Shown piece after piece: positions 32,201 to 44,200 of a stretch of DNA of 64,000 nucleotides; position 1 is the stretch's first letter; each line of letters begins with the position of its first letter. Source of the stretch: Eublepharis macularius. Its lineage: Eukaryota > Chordata > Lepidosauria > Squamata > Eublepharidae. Location of the stretch: contig NC_072801.1 of NCBI RefSeq assembly GCF_028583425.1, positions 61,581,766 through 61,645,765 of the forward strand. Reading direction: 5' to 3'. A model generated the notes under the pieces. It made no database searches. It was not told the DNA's origin and saw only the letters and a list, made by a program, of their open reading frames with translations. The translations under genes and the position numbers were made by a program.

Positions 32201-34780
32201 GGGTCCCATTTGTGGCAACAGACATGATCTTGTATTGTATGGTGGATTTTGGGTGGCCCCATGTAAAAATCAAGAGGATCCATGAGGATCCATGCTTTTT
32301 AGCATGTTTTCGCTTCATGGCGGTGCCACGAAGCAGTGGACGGCTGAATTTTTGGGTCCCATTTGTGGCAATGGACATGATTCAGTATTGTATGGTGGGT
32401 TTTGGGTGACCCTATGAAGAAATCAAGATGATCTATGAGGATCCGTGGCATTTTAGCAAGTTTTTGCTTCATGGAGGTGCCACGAAGCGGTGGACGGCTG
32501 AATTTTTGGGTCCCATTTGTGGCAATGGACATGTTCTAGTATTGTATGGTGGATTTTGGATGATCCCACATAAAAATCAAGAGGATCCGTGAGGATCTGA
32601 GGGTTCTTAGCATGTTTTTGCTTCATGGCAGTGCCACGAATTGGTGAATGGCTGAATTTTTGGGTCCCATTTGTGGCAATGGTCCTGATCTAGTATTTTA
32701 TGGTGTATTTTGGGTGGCCCCATTTAAAAATCAAGAGGATCCTTGAGGATCCATGACTTTTTAGCATGTTTTTGCCCCGTGGCAGTGCCACAAAGCGGTG
32801 GACGGCTTAATTTTTGGATCCCATATGTGGCAATGGACATGATCTTGTATTGTATGGTGGATTTTGGGTGGCCCCATGTAAAAATCAAGATGATCCGTGA
32901 GGATCCATGCTTTTTATCATGTTTTTGCCCGTGGCGGTGCCACGAAGCGGTGGACAGCTGAATTTTTGGGTCCCATTTGTGGTAATGGATATGATTCAGT
33001 ATTGTTTGGTGGGTTTGGGGTGACCCTATGGAAAAATCAAGAGGATCCATGAGGATCTGTGGCATTTTAGCAAGTTTTTGCTTCATGGAGGTGCCATGAA
33101 GAGGTGGAAGGCTGAATTTTTGGTCCCATTTTTGGCAATGGACATAATCTAGTATTGCATGGTGTATTTTGGGTGGCCCCATGTAAAAATCTAGAGGATC
33201 CGTGAGGATCCGTACTTTTGAACCCTGTTTTTGTCCCGTGGGAGTGCCACAAAGTGGTGGATGGCTGAATTTTTGGTCCCATTTTTGGCAATGGACATAA
33301 TCTAATTTTGTATGGTGGATTTTGGGCAACCTCACGTAAAGATCAAGATGATCCGTGAGGATCCGTGCATTTTAGTATGTTTTTGCCCCGTGGCAGTGCC
33401 ATGAAGAGGTAGATGGCTGAATTTTTGGGTCTCATTTGTGGCAATGGACATGATCTAGTATTGTATGGTGCATTTTGGGTGACCCCACATAAAAATCAAG
33501 AGGATCTGTGAGGATCTGTGGGTTCTTAGCATGTTTTTGCTTCATGGCAGTGCCACAAATAGGTGGATGGCTGAATTTTTCGGTCCCATTTGTGGCACTA
33601 GACCTGATCTAGTATTATATGGTGTATTTTGGGTGGCCCCATTTAAAAAGTCAAGAGGATCCGTTTGGATCCGTGTTTTTGAATCATGTTTTTGCCCTTT
33701 GGCGGTGCCACAAAGTGGTGGGTGGCTGAATTTCTGGGTCCCGTTGGTGGCATTGGACATGATCTAGTATTGTATGGTGTATTTTGGGTGGCCCCATGTA
33801 AAAATCAAGAGGATCCTTGAGGATCCGTGCTTTTGAACCATGTTTTTGCCCCGTGGCGGTGCCGCGAAGAGGAGGACGGCTGAATTTTTGGGTCCCATTT
33901 GTGGCAATGGACATTATCTTGTATTGTATGGTGGATTTTGGGTGGCCCCATGTAAAAATCAAGACAATCCGAGAGGATCCATGCTTTTTAGCATGTTTTT
34001 GTCCCGTGGTGGTGCCACGAAGCAGTGGACGGCTGAATTTTTGGGTCCCATTTGTGGCAATGGACACGATCTTGTATTTTATGGTGGATTTTGGGTGGCC
34101 CCATGTAAAAATCAAGACGATCCGTGAGGATCCATGCTTTTTAGCATGTTTTTGACCCGTGGTGGTGCCACAAAGCAGTGGACGGCTGAATTTTTGGGTC
34201 CCATTTGTGGCAATGGACATGATCTAGTATTGTATGATGGATTTTGGATGATCGCACAAAAAATCAAGATGATCCGTGAGGATCCGTACTTTTGAACCAT
34301 GTTTTTTCCCCGCAGCAGTGCCACGAAGCTGTGGATGGCTGGTTTTTTTTGGTCCCATTTGTGTCATTGGACATGATTTAGTATTATATGGTGTATTTTG
34401 GGTGGGCCCACGTAAAAATCAAGAGGATCCGTGAGGATCCGTGCTTTTGAACCATTTTTTTGCCCCGTGGTTGTGCCACGAAGTGGTGGACTGCAGGTGT
34501 TTTTGGTCCAATTTGTGTCAATGGACATGATCTAGTATTGTGTGGTGTATTTTGGGTGGTCCCATGTAAAAATCAAGAGGATCTATGAGGATCCGTGCTT
34601 TTTTAGTTTGTTTTTGTGCCGTGGCAGCACCACGAATTTGTGAATGCGTGATTGTTTTGTTGCTCTCTGTAGCCTGGGACATGATCTAAAATATGACAGC
34701 CTTTTTGATTTGTTTCAATCTAAAAATCATATGAATTCATGAGGATCCGTGTCTGAAATTCATGTTTTTTCACCGTGGCA
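29215..34780 (-). repeat. Right arm: minus-oriented 154-bp monomers
   Basis: The same monomer in reverse complement (GAGGATCCGTGAGGATCC, GTGGCGGTGCCACGAAG). A block of about twelve units recurs at an offset of 1841 bp: 30883-31494 with 32724-33335 and 31690-31890 with 33531-33731 are almost identical. This shows recent segmental amplification inside the arm. The last units before 34780 are strongly diverged and mirror the left end. Confidence 0.85.
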
Positions 34781-34935
34781 GGGCGAAATATTTTTGGATC
34801 TGTGTTTTTTATATTTCAGTCTGTGGACCTGGCTGTGATATGTGATTTGATGTTTCATTTGTGTTTTTCCTATTTAAAAAACCAGAGGATCCGTGAGGAT
34901 CCGTGTGGATCCCGGTTTTACTTTCTTCCCGCATT

Positions 34936-35299
34936 ATGTACAGACACTCCCGCGCATGTGTGTGAATTTATGTGTAATCCATAGAGGTGTGGAGCCCAGA
35001 AAAGGGGGTGGGGGTGGGGATGTTCCAAACCAAGATTAGTGCATAACTTTTACGATCTTCGTTCTCAAGCACTTGCTATTAATGTTTTTAATTAACAAGA
35101 TTTAATAGGCATTATCTAAGTAACATCGGCGGAGAGCCCTTGATAGTATTATTAAGGGGTTATAATAAAGAAGGGGGGAGAAGGAAGGAACCCCCAACGT
35201 ATATTAAACCGAAATGTCACTAAAGTCGGAGAATGTCTAACAACCCCCCCACACACACCCACACCCACACACACCTTCCCTTCGGTGAAAGCCGCGCAG
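34936..35299. other. Spacer between satellite block and CpG island
   Basis: Ordinary unique-looking sequence with short G runs and, at about 35246-35276, a short CA-rich microsatellite. No gene or known element recognised. Confidence 0.5.
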
Positions 35300-36770
35300 A
35301 AGAGTCTGAGAGTTTTCGGACATTTACCCGTGAATGTCGACAGTCTCATACCCCTCGGAAGTTTTTGGACATTGATCACATCGGTCGGGGCTTGAGCTCC
35401 GAATGTCCCAAATCTGGGGCGTGTTGTGAATTCTCGAATAAATCCCTGTGTCAATGTCACCCGCCGATTGCAGACGCGCGCACTCTCTCCGCGGCTCACT
35501 CGCACGACCCGAAGGACACGAGAGCTCGCCAGGTGTCTCCGACACGCGCGCAACCCCCCCCCCCCCCCGCCAAGCCCGGCTCTCCCCGGCCGGCGGCGGC
35601 GGCCTGCGCCTTTAAGAGTGGTCCCTCTGACATCACGGCCAGCTGCAGGGATCCGGGCTGGCGGACGCTGGGCTGGGGCGATTGTGAATTCTCCTCGCGC
35701 CCCTCGGTCCCCAGCCAGGCGGATCCCGTGATCGAGCGGGATCCGGCAGCGAGGGCGCCCTGTGCGCGCCAGCCAGCCTCGGGGCGTGAGTGTGTGTGAG
35801 AGAGGGGGACCGACCGACGGACAGACAGCCGCCTCTCGGCATCCGACTGCGGCATCGCTGCCCGATCGAAGCCCCCTCCCCCACGGACAAAATCGGTAGC
35901 AGCCTCTCGCGCGCGCCCTCCCCGCGCCTTCGCCGCATCCCACTCACTCTTCTTTCCGCCTCCCCTCCCCACAGGCGCCCCCTTCCCTCCTTGGTCCCTG
36001 CGGGAAGCCGGGCGACCCCTTTACTCCCCGGGCGCCTCCGCTGGGGCCCCCTACCCCCAATTCTATTGATCCATTCATTCACCCTCTCCCCGTTTTCCTT
36101 CTGCGCTCTGTCGGGACCGGGCTCTCTCTCTCTCGTTCCCTCTTTCCTTCTGCAGCATCCCCCCACCTTCCCTTGCTCGCAATTGCGCCTCTTTTTCCGC
36201 CCTTGCCCTCCTGCATTCCTCCTCCCCAGCCGTTCTTCCCGTCCCCCCTCTCCTGCAGCAGCCGGGATCCCTGATCCCAGGGAACCCGCTCCTCCACCCC
36301 CTCTGCTGCATCCGTCTTCTCCTCTCTCTGCCTCATTCCCTCGCTTTTCCGCTCTCCTGCGCCCATCTCCCCCCCCCACCGCTGCCTCATTCGATTGCCT
36401 TTCTTCCCTCCTGCATTCCATCTTCTTGTCTCTACCCCCCCCCCCACCCTGTCCGTCTGCTGCATCCCTTCACCTCTCTCTGTCCCCCTCCTTTTTCTTT
36501 CCTGCTGCATCCCTTTGCCGGATTCTCCTCCCCCCCCCTTTTCTGTTATTTCCCCTCCCTGCTGCATTCGTTTGTCCAGTTCCCAGTTCCATAGTGACCA
36601 CCCGCTTCCCCCTCCTCTACTGCTGCATTCGGTTTCCCTCTCTCCCTCTTTCATTCTTTCTCTTCCTTCACCCCACCCCCTCCCTTCTGGAACACTGCAT
36701 CCCTTCTCTCATAATACATCTCACTTTGGATGAAGCAAACTTCTGGATGGGGCCTTCAGTAATAGAGACC
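35300..36770 (+). promoter_or_regulatory. CpG island with pyrimidine-rich 3' half, candidate promoter
   Basis: From about 35450 to 36060 CpG dinucleotides are dense (CGCGCGC, GGCGGCGGCGG), in contrast to the surrounding AT-rich, CpG-poor DNA. A CRE-like TGACATCA lies near 35628. From about 36100 to 36700 the plus strand is almost pure C/T with a CTGCTGCAT word recurring every 50-60 bases. Long open frames here (up to 333 codons) are caused by the lack of A and carry low-complexity protein. A plus-strand transcript from here could use the splice donor at 36966/36967 and feed into CACNG7, which lies 10 kb downstream. Assignment to CACNG7 rather than an unseen gene is inference. Confidence 0.65.
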
Positions 36771-36960
36771 CTTTGTCTTGGGGTCGCCTAAGGGCCCTTC
36801 AAAAGGGTGGCTAAATATTCCCTGCTTAGGAAAGAGGGACGGGTGCCTTCCCCTCCCTTCCTTTGGAACATTGGCGCAAGAAAAAGGAGAAGTTAAAAGC
36901 AGAAAGCGATGCAGGTGCGGTGGAAGAGCAAGGAACTTAAAGTCCTGGTGGGAATCTAAC

Positions 36961-36972
36961 AGCAAGGTGAGA
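36961..36972 (+). other. Candidate 5' splice site of a noncoding exon
   Basis: AGCAAG followed by GTGAGA is a near-perfect vertebrate donor, placed about 200 bp after the CpG/CT-rich island. It would end a noncoding first exon whose acceptor could be the CCCCTAG at 46661, two bases before the CACNG7 ATG. Transcript evidence is lacking. Confidence 0.35.
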
Positions 36973-38072
36973 AACTGCCCGGTCTCCTCCGTTTATGTTG
37001 CATTCTCCTGCCTTAGGACGGATGTCCATCCATTGGGACCCATTCCCTCATTGCCGGCCTCTTGCCCCATGCATTAGAGACCTAAAGGTGGTAAGATGGC
37101 ATATTTTCTTGGATCAGCCATCAGTTTAAATAGGATGCATGCTTTTGAGACACAGAACGCTTCCCCTGTGCAAAAACAGCGAACTCTGCATAAGTCCAAA
37201 GCTTGTACCCACTGCTAGCTACTACCTGGGTTGGGACAAAAAAAATCCCCACTCACTAATCTGGTGCGTTACTTTTTCTGGCTTTTACATGATGTCTTAC
37301 TTGTCTATGTTGTATTACTTTGTGCAACTTTGGCCTGGGTGAATGTGTGGCCTTTCATCTAGGGCTAGCAAAACCAGTATTATACAGCATCTCTGCAGAC
37401 TGCAGGTGCTCAGTTCTAAAGTCCTCTAGATATGGTGTATTTGTGAATTCCTTTAGATCTACTCTGAAAAAGGTTAGTTCTCTCTGGGACATATAATATG
37501 GATGTGTGTGTTGTGATTCTTTTGTGGTAGTGAACTAAACTTGCTTCTGTGGGACTCCCTTAATGGGTACTTGGGCACAGTAGAAGTAAATTGTACTGGC
37601 TGACTCTTTATACACACAAACAGGATTGTGGGGCTTGTACAGGTAACAGCTTTCCTTGATAGTACATGTATATGCTATATGTGTACAATCTATTCAAGAT
37701 ACAGAATGCTGATTCTTTTGAAAACTTGTTATGCTTTAGTTGCATGCTCTGTGTGTGTTGTTCCCATTACAGCTTGTAAGAGAGCATGGTCTAGTATTCT
37801 ATTGCCTATTTCTCTGAATTTGTTGTGTAGGTGACAGACTAGACATCAATTTGATTTTTAAAAAAAGCTGAATCCACTTCACATGCTCAAGTGCATAATT
37901 TCTGGTGGTGCAATATGCCTTAATGCTTTTTAAAAAAGCTTCCTCTGTTGTGCTAGTAGAGGGTTGAGTGTGGTGCATTTGGTTTTCTGTCATATGTGAA
38001 TATTTCTTTAACACCATTTTCAGGTTGCATTCCAAACAGAATAGTATTGTGAGGTAGTGCTACATCAGCATG

Positions 38073-38076
<4 letters not shown>

Positions 38077-38124
<48 letters not shown>
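38077..38124. repeat. (GT)24 microsatellite
   Basis: An uninterrupted run of GT dinucleotides 48 bp long. Confidence 0.95.
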
Positions 38125-38125
<1 letters not shown>

Positions 38126-39954
38126 ATCTGCATGTATATCTCCTTTCTCTGTGTATTACAGAAGCACGCGTATTGTGCGTGTGTTTGTGATTTAGAACAA
38201 TGCACTGTGCAAGAAACTGATTTCCTGTACTCATTGGGTACTAATTTTTTTAGCACACGTTATGCTGATGTTGTCATGCTAGGCTTCTTTAATTCTTGCA
38301 CTTAAAAATGCAATGGAGGATACAATATTTTGAACACTTTGGTCTATGTATTGGACTAGTTTGCAGTGCATATGTGTACTTTGCTCCAGTGCTCTGCGTA
38401 TGTGTGTCTCCTTCCATTCTTTTAACACCATTCTGTCTAGATTATGGTATTAAATGGAGAATGTGACTGAGTGCACGCGCGAGTGCACACACTTCATTTC
38501 CTGTGGTTTTGTGCGTGCACCCTGTTTACTCCTGTCTCTCCACCCTGGATTAATATACTGTGTGCTATACACCATGCTGTCAACAGAATTTTTAATGGCT
38601 TTCTTTTCCAGTGCAAGCACATACCATGCATGTGATTGTATGAGTGGTTCCATTAACACCTCTCGGTATTTAGCTTACATGGTGCATAAAAAATGAAGAA
38701 TTATTCTTTAGTAATTAAGGGAGTCTTATACATTTGTCTAACTGAATGGCTGTGGGTGTATTCTGTACCCATATGATAGTGGGTTTAATGTTTGTGTATT
38801 TCCCAATAATTCTGTGCTGATTATCCTCTATGAGACAGTAATGTGCTGTGCACAAAAGTGAATTCCTTTAACAATGGTATGTGTGAACTTTCAACACTGG
38901 TGACGTGCTGAATGTGTGTGTGACTTCTCAATGCTAGTACATGTTTGCACCCAAACATAAATTTCTGGAATGGTGTCTTTGTGTATAAGTGAATGTTTTT
39001 GTTAATTTTTAAATTTCTGTGGCCTAAGCATGTGCCTATAAGCTATGTTCCTCCCTCTGTATTTTTGCACAGAGTGTCTCTGAAAGCGAAACAGGGAGAT
39101 TTGAGTGAGAAAGAGATGTACTTACTCGATTCCTTCCCCCCCTTCCCCCTAAACACGAACATTTCATGTAGTCCCAGATGGTGACGTTGCTACGAGATTG
39201 TATTCCCCGCCACAGATGAATATGGTACACTGATTGCCGGAGGGAGGGTGTGCGACTACTGGTGGGGGGGAGGAACTGGGGTGGATCTAGTGTGAGTGTT
39301 GTGATAATGGGTGAGATTTAATTCAGCATATGAAGGCAACAGCTACCGAGGGGTCAAGTAGGCAGTATATGGCAGGGATGCTATTTTTGTTACCCACTGT
39401 GTGAAAGAGATAGCAGTGTCCTTTTACAGTGATGAGGGCGAGCTGTGGGGCTGAGAGTGGAGGGGAAGAGATTTCTTTACCTCTTTTGGGGTTCTGCTAG
39501 TGGGTATGAATCTTTCTTCTTATGTGTGTTATGTTCACTGGCACAACTCATCGTGCAGAGAAGTGGATAAGACAGAGCTGGTCCCTCTGGCTTTGGAGGC
39601 CTGTGTGTGAGGTTGGGGTTTTGTAAGGATGTATGTGAAACTCTCCTATCGAAACCTTTTGGGTTCTCCATGATAACTTTCCATAGATTTTACTTAAGGG
39701 ACCTACAAATTTATTCTGAATTTCACTTTAAATGAAAAGTCAGCAGCAGCCCTCTTTCTTAATCACACTTAAAATCTGACTGTCTGAAAGGCCAAAGTAG
39801 GGCTTTATCTCATTTTATCCAAACAACAAGGTGATAGTGTAGGTTAGGCTGTGAGCAGGATTCCTTTTTTTCCTGGCATGGGGGTGAGAGTTGGCAAAAA
39901 CATCACCTGCTTTATGTGTCAGCAGGACGCTGTTAATGACACCAGGTTAGGTCC

Positions 39955-40015
39955 AACTAGAATTCAAGAGTCAAATTTCAAGAGTCAAAGCTCCCTTCAT
40001 CTGACACAGGAACCG
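39955..40015 (-). repeat. Decayed Penelope-like fragment
   Basis: On the minus strand the sequence CAGATGAAGGGAGC, a short spacer, GACTCTTGAAA resembles the hammerhead-bearing end of Penelope-like elements (CTGANGA, stem, GAAA). The first core base pair is altered, so the copy is a relic. Confidence 0.4.
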
Positions 40016-42558
40016 GGTCAGACAAAAGAAGGTGACAACCCTAGTTAAGGGGCAGCGACTCACTCAAAGCTTTATGTCTGAGCAAGGACTTTAGCTCAGA
40101 TCTCTCTGGTCCCGATCTGACACTCTGATCAACTCTAGTACATTGGCTGTTGTCCTGAAGGTGCCCCCCTGGCTAGGAGTACATGCTCAAGATTAGATTA
40201 CGCGGTTTAGTGGCCACTTAACACCACTTAAGCATCCTTTGGGGTTCATAAACTGGATGCTCAGCATGGCAAAAGAATAGGTAAAGGATCTAGTTGCAAG
40301 CCGACAGCATGGCAGTTATTCTAGATCATTTAATCAACCATAGAAGTGGAATATTTCCATACGAACTCCAATTCTGTGGGTTTCTCGTGTGATGAAATAA
40401 TGTACACAAACAGGCAACCACCTGAATAGTTAGAGGTGAATTTCCGAGAGGTGAATTTTGCACTACCACTTCCCTTGGTGTCAGTCTCTTCTCCTGACAT
40501 TGCTGGCCCAAGCATCACCTCTTGCACACGGACTTATTTCTCATAGCATGTGACATTTTCATGGGTGTATCTCTAGGAGAGAAAAATTCAAGTTGATCAG
40601 CTGTGGTTTTTCATCCATTCTACCTTAATGACTGTGTGTCCAACAACATACGACTAAAAGTCCAGTGCACATAAATTACTTCATTCTTACTTGATTAACC
40701 CAAGCAACAGAAGAGTCATTCATCCATGTCAGACACGCTTATCTAAGCATCCGTTGTTCCCACTGCTATCTGCACATGCCTCTGCCACCCATCCTTTCCC
40801 CCTTCTTCCTTCTTGTCTGTATCCGCACACATCCATCCAGTCTGATCTGTGAGTGGGATCCAAAGGTGCCTTTCAGCTCACGGAGATGCCCTTGTGCTCA
40901 AGCTTCCGCTCACAGATGTCTTCCGCTTCTTCTCTTCTGTAAGCAAAACAAACCTTCTATGAGTTAAAGTGCTTTCGCCAGCAGAAGGTGCTTCTGCCTT
41001 CCATGAGCAGGAAGGCACCTTTGGATCCTCAGGATCCATTCTGTCGAATCAATCATGGAGGAAAATTCCATCCTGGTTGTGCCTTTTTAGGAAGAATTCA
41101 TACAGTTCAACAACTTTATCTTTTTGAGGACATTGCCACCTGCACATTAGTTAAAAAATGGTTCCAAAGTACAGTCACTTACAAATTACTGCTTTCTTTC
41201 TGTGAACAGAAGAGTGAACTAGCATATAAACCAACATCTCATGATTTCACTCCTGGGATGCTTGTTCATCTCAATCACTGTAACTCACTGGGGTGAAAAA
41301 TGGCCCATTAGTGTTTGGCGAAAGGAAACCTATCCCAGGAAGCACTGAAGTGAAGTGTTACAGTTGTCTGTAGGGTGGTGCAAACAGCAGGCCTTCACTC
41401 GAGAACATTTACCTCCCCAGTCAGTTATGTGCTAGGAGTAGAAAAAGAACCCTCCAGCCCAGCACTGTTAGTGATTAATGATGGCAGATGTTTTCTTTTA
41501 CAGTTTATGATGGTTTTCTAACATCTTGGGCTCAAAGTATGGGAACTGTCAAACATTTGGTTATGCTGCCATGAACAAAGATGTGCTTGTTGATAACAGG
41601 AATTTGGAATTGGGCTTGGGGTAATAAATATACTCCAAATACTAATGTATACGTTTTTTCCCACAGTTTCCAAATTATACCTCTGTCCATGTGATTTTTG
41701 GTTTGCCCGCCCCCCATTTTTACCTTTTTCATTGTCCTCAGAAACACCCTTCTCTCCTCCCTCCTTCTATCCATTCTCATAAATATCTGCATATGTTCCG
41801 TGTTTTTAGCACGATACTCCGCATTTTTAGCACAATGTTCCGCGTCGTTGCTAGTCAAGGTAAGCAGTGTGAAAAGAGCCATTCTCTCTCCTTGTACACG
41901 GATGCACACACCCACATACCCCTTGAGTTGTGTGTGTGTGTGTATGTGTATAATATATAGAGATAGAGATACTTATATGTATACACACACTATACACACA
42001 CACACAGATCTGGAACAGGAAGAGGAATGTGTGTGAGTAGGGTGACCATATTGTGCTGCTTCTGTCATTCCCAAAGCCGCCTTCTGTAACCAAAATAAAA
42101 CAGTCACAGATGGGAGAAATCAAATAAAGGTTCTCGACCAAGAGTGTGTGTATGGGGGGGGGGGGATGACATTGTGCTACCAGCAACTGTAATGCTGTGG
42201 GCAGGCATTAGAGGGTGCTGCTATTCCAAGAGTGGGGTGCTAGTAATTTGGATTAAAGTGAAAGGGATGAATAGACGCCCTTCCGTCCTCCAAGGCTTTC
42301 TAGCAACCTCTAGAAATCATCTTGACCCCTTTCCATGCTACCCTCAGTTCTAGCCTACAGATCAATTCATATCCTTGCCACCTCACACACACACTTTGGG
42401 TCTTTGGGCCCTTGATTCTGCACAAATGCAGTCAAGGAGGGCGTAAATAGAAACCCCTGGAGACACAAGCCAGGGGAAAAAGTTTTTGAAAAGTCTATTG
42501 TGAGGGGGGATGATGCTCAACTCTGCCATACAAACATATCTTAGAGAAAACTCTATGT

Positions 42559-42907
42559 CAGGGGTGGGCAATTGTTTTGGCTCGGGGGCCACTTTGTGGG
42601 AGCGGAGGTTAGCGGAGGGCCGCACCTTTTAAAATGATTGCATTCATTAGTTAATTTTGCATTTCAGAAAAGGTATAAATTGTATCATAAAAATCAATAA
42701 ATATAAATTAAATAAAATAGTGGTAGTTTTATTCAATTTATTTATTGTGCTAATTTCATATCATCTATAGCTGCAAGCACATTTAATTTTAGAATCAGTT
42801 TAATGAGACAAATGTACCCTATCACACTTTTCTACTGTCTTGGCGGGCCACAAAAAACTCTGTAGCGGGCCGCATGTGGCCCACGGGCCGCAATTTGCCC
42901 ACCCCTG
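42559..42907. mobile_element. Nonautonomous hAT transposon (MITE)
   Basis: The 349-bp element starts CAGGGGTGGGCAA and ends TTGCCCACCCCTG, a typical hAT terminal inverted repeat. It is flanked by a perfect 8-bp target duplication CTCTATGT at 42551-42558 and 42908-42915. The AT-rich interior has no transposase. Confidence 0.92.
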
Positions 42908-43299
42908 CTCTATGTGATTGAAGAGTTGTCTGATGCAATTGCCTGGTGGGGTGGGATGAATCATGGAGGTCCAGATTCTTGAAGCAGAGAAGACAGCTGT
43001 GTGCTTGAAACATTCCCCACCCTCTAAAGCCTCTCCCATGTACTGGCCTGGCTCTCACCTTTATATTTTGTGTCTTAGCTGCACAAGAGGCAGAAATTGA
43101 AGTGATGCAAGTTTCTCAGGTGGAGAGGGTAGCACAGATGGGGAAAGCTGCCCTTGCTGAATATCCACCTGTCATACAGCTGTTAAAGGTGCAAGAGGCC
43201 CACCAGATTAAAAAAAAAGCAGTCAACCTAGTTATGAAGCCTGTAGGATAGGCATGACCAGAGATGGGCTTTCCCTACTGAGCCCATTGCAGGAAGAGG

Positions 43300-43425
43300 G
43301 GCTGGTGACTCACTGAGAGATGGGACGTTTGAGGCCCAGTCGGGCATAAGGTCTGTGTTCAAATCTCTGCCCAGCAGTGAAGCTCACAGAGTGATCTTGG
43401 GCCAATCACTGAAGACTAATATATA
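43300..43425 (+). repeat. Probable diverged tRNA-type SINE fragment
   Basis: The words GTGTTCAAATCTCTGCCC and ATCTTGGGCCAATCACTGA fit the B-box and body of the lizard SINE seen intact at 47033. Divergence is high. Confidence 0.4.
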
Positions 43426-44049
43426 TGCTATTGGAGATTCATGATTGGATCTCCCAACACATTTTTTTCTCACAAAAAGCAGCCATAAGGAGTATTCAAA
43501 TCAGGACTGCAGCACTGGGCAAGGGGTGGGGGTTCCCTGTGCCATTTTTCCAATAAAAATCAACCCTTCCCCAGGCTGCAATTATTATGAGGAGGAAAGA
43601 TCTCCTCTTCCCTTCTGGGAACAAACTGCAGCTCAGAGTGGTGGTGGCAGTCTTGATCAGGACATGGGCATGAGGGAAACAGTTAAATTTCCCCTTGCTT
43701 TACACGGTAGCAGTGATCTGAATCCTGCCCCCTTCTCCCGCTGCTTTCTTTAGGGTTAAAAAACATGCTGGGAAATCTGACCGCAGTTCTCCAGCATAAC
43801 ATCTAGTTTGTCTTCATGACTTGGCCTAATAATACTTCATAGGGATGTTGTGGGGTAGATAAAATGGGTAGGGGAAACCATGCTCCAGAACGCCTGAGAG
43901 AGGATGAGGTAAAATAGGACGCTGGAAAGGAAACGGACTCACTGTTTTTCACTCCTAGGTAGGCCTTATGTTCCATATTCAGGTTCAACTTCACAATATG
44001 CTAAATATCAATAGCTACTCTGAACATGGAGAGTTCAATTCCCCTCTGC

Positions 44050-44200
44050 ACTGAAGAGCAAGAATCAAGTTCAGTAAAATTTTAAAGACCAAAGAGATTT
44101 CCAGCGTAGGAGCGTTCAAAAGTGAAAGCTCATATACTAGAGATCTGGTTGGTTTTTAAGGTGCTACTGGACCTGAATCTTGCTCTTCTACTGCAGACCA
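44050..44200 (+). repeat. Decayed Penelope-like element fragment
   Basis: GTGAAAGCTCATATACTAG followed by TTTTTAAGGTGCTACTGGAC matches the 3' portion of a Penelope-like family common in reptiles. Short inverted words (GAAGAGCAAGA at 44050, TCTTGCTCTTC at 44180) bracket the copy. The ribozyme-like core is eroded. Confidence 0.5.

Larger units (their letters stand above)
22850..34935. repeat. Inverted 154-bp GGATCC satellite block with mirrored ends (foldback-like)
   Basis: About 77 copies of a monomer of about 154 bp; successive GGATCC landmarks at 23341, 23495, 23649, 23803 and 23957 are exactly 154 bp apart. Monomers run in one orientation up to about 29215 and in the opposite orientation from there to about 34780. 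The outermost monomers on both sides share variants that internal monomers lack. Beyond them both sides end in a GTAAAA..GGATCCA segment (near 22867 on the plus strand and 34905-34925 on the minus strand). The block is therefore nearly symmetrical, with arms of about 6.3 and 5.7 kb. I see no transposase. It is either a satellite array with a central inversion or a foldback-type mobile element whose terminal inverted repeats are tandem arrays. Confidence 0.85.
36973..42550. other. Putative first intron or intergenic DNA, no gene seen
   Basis: No open frame of substance. The stretch includes a (GT)n microsatellite at 38077-38124, a decayed Penelope-like copy near 39955-40012 and short GT/CA runs at 41930-42006. 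Otherwise it is plain AT-rich sequence. Confidence 0.5.

Noticed and set aside
22890-34780. CRISPR-like array
   Set aside because: The repeats are contiguous 154-bp monomers without unique spacers, in a vertebrate genome.
35790-36791. 333-codon open frame in the CpG/CT-rich island
   Set aside because: The protein is Ser/Pro/Leu low complexity from a pyrimidine tract lacking stop codons; no domain and no conserved start.
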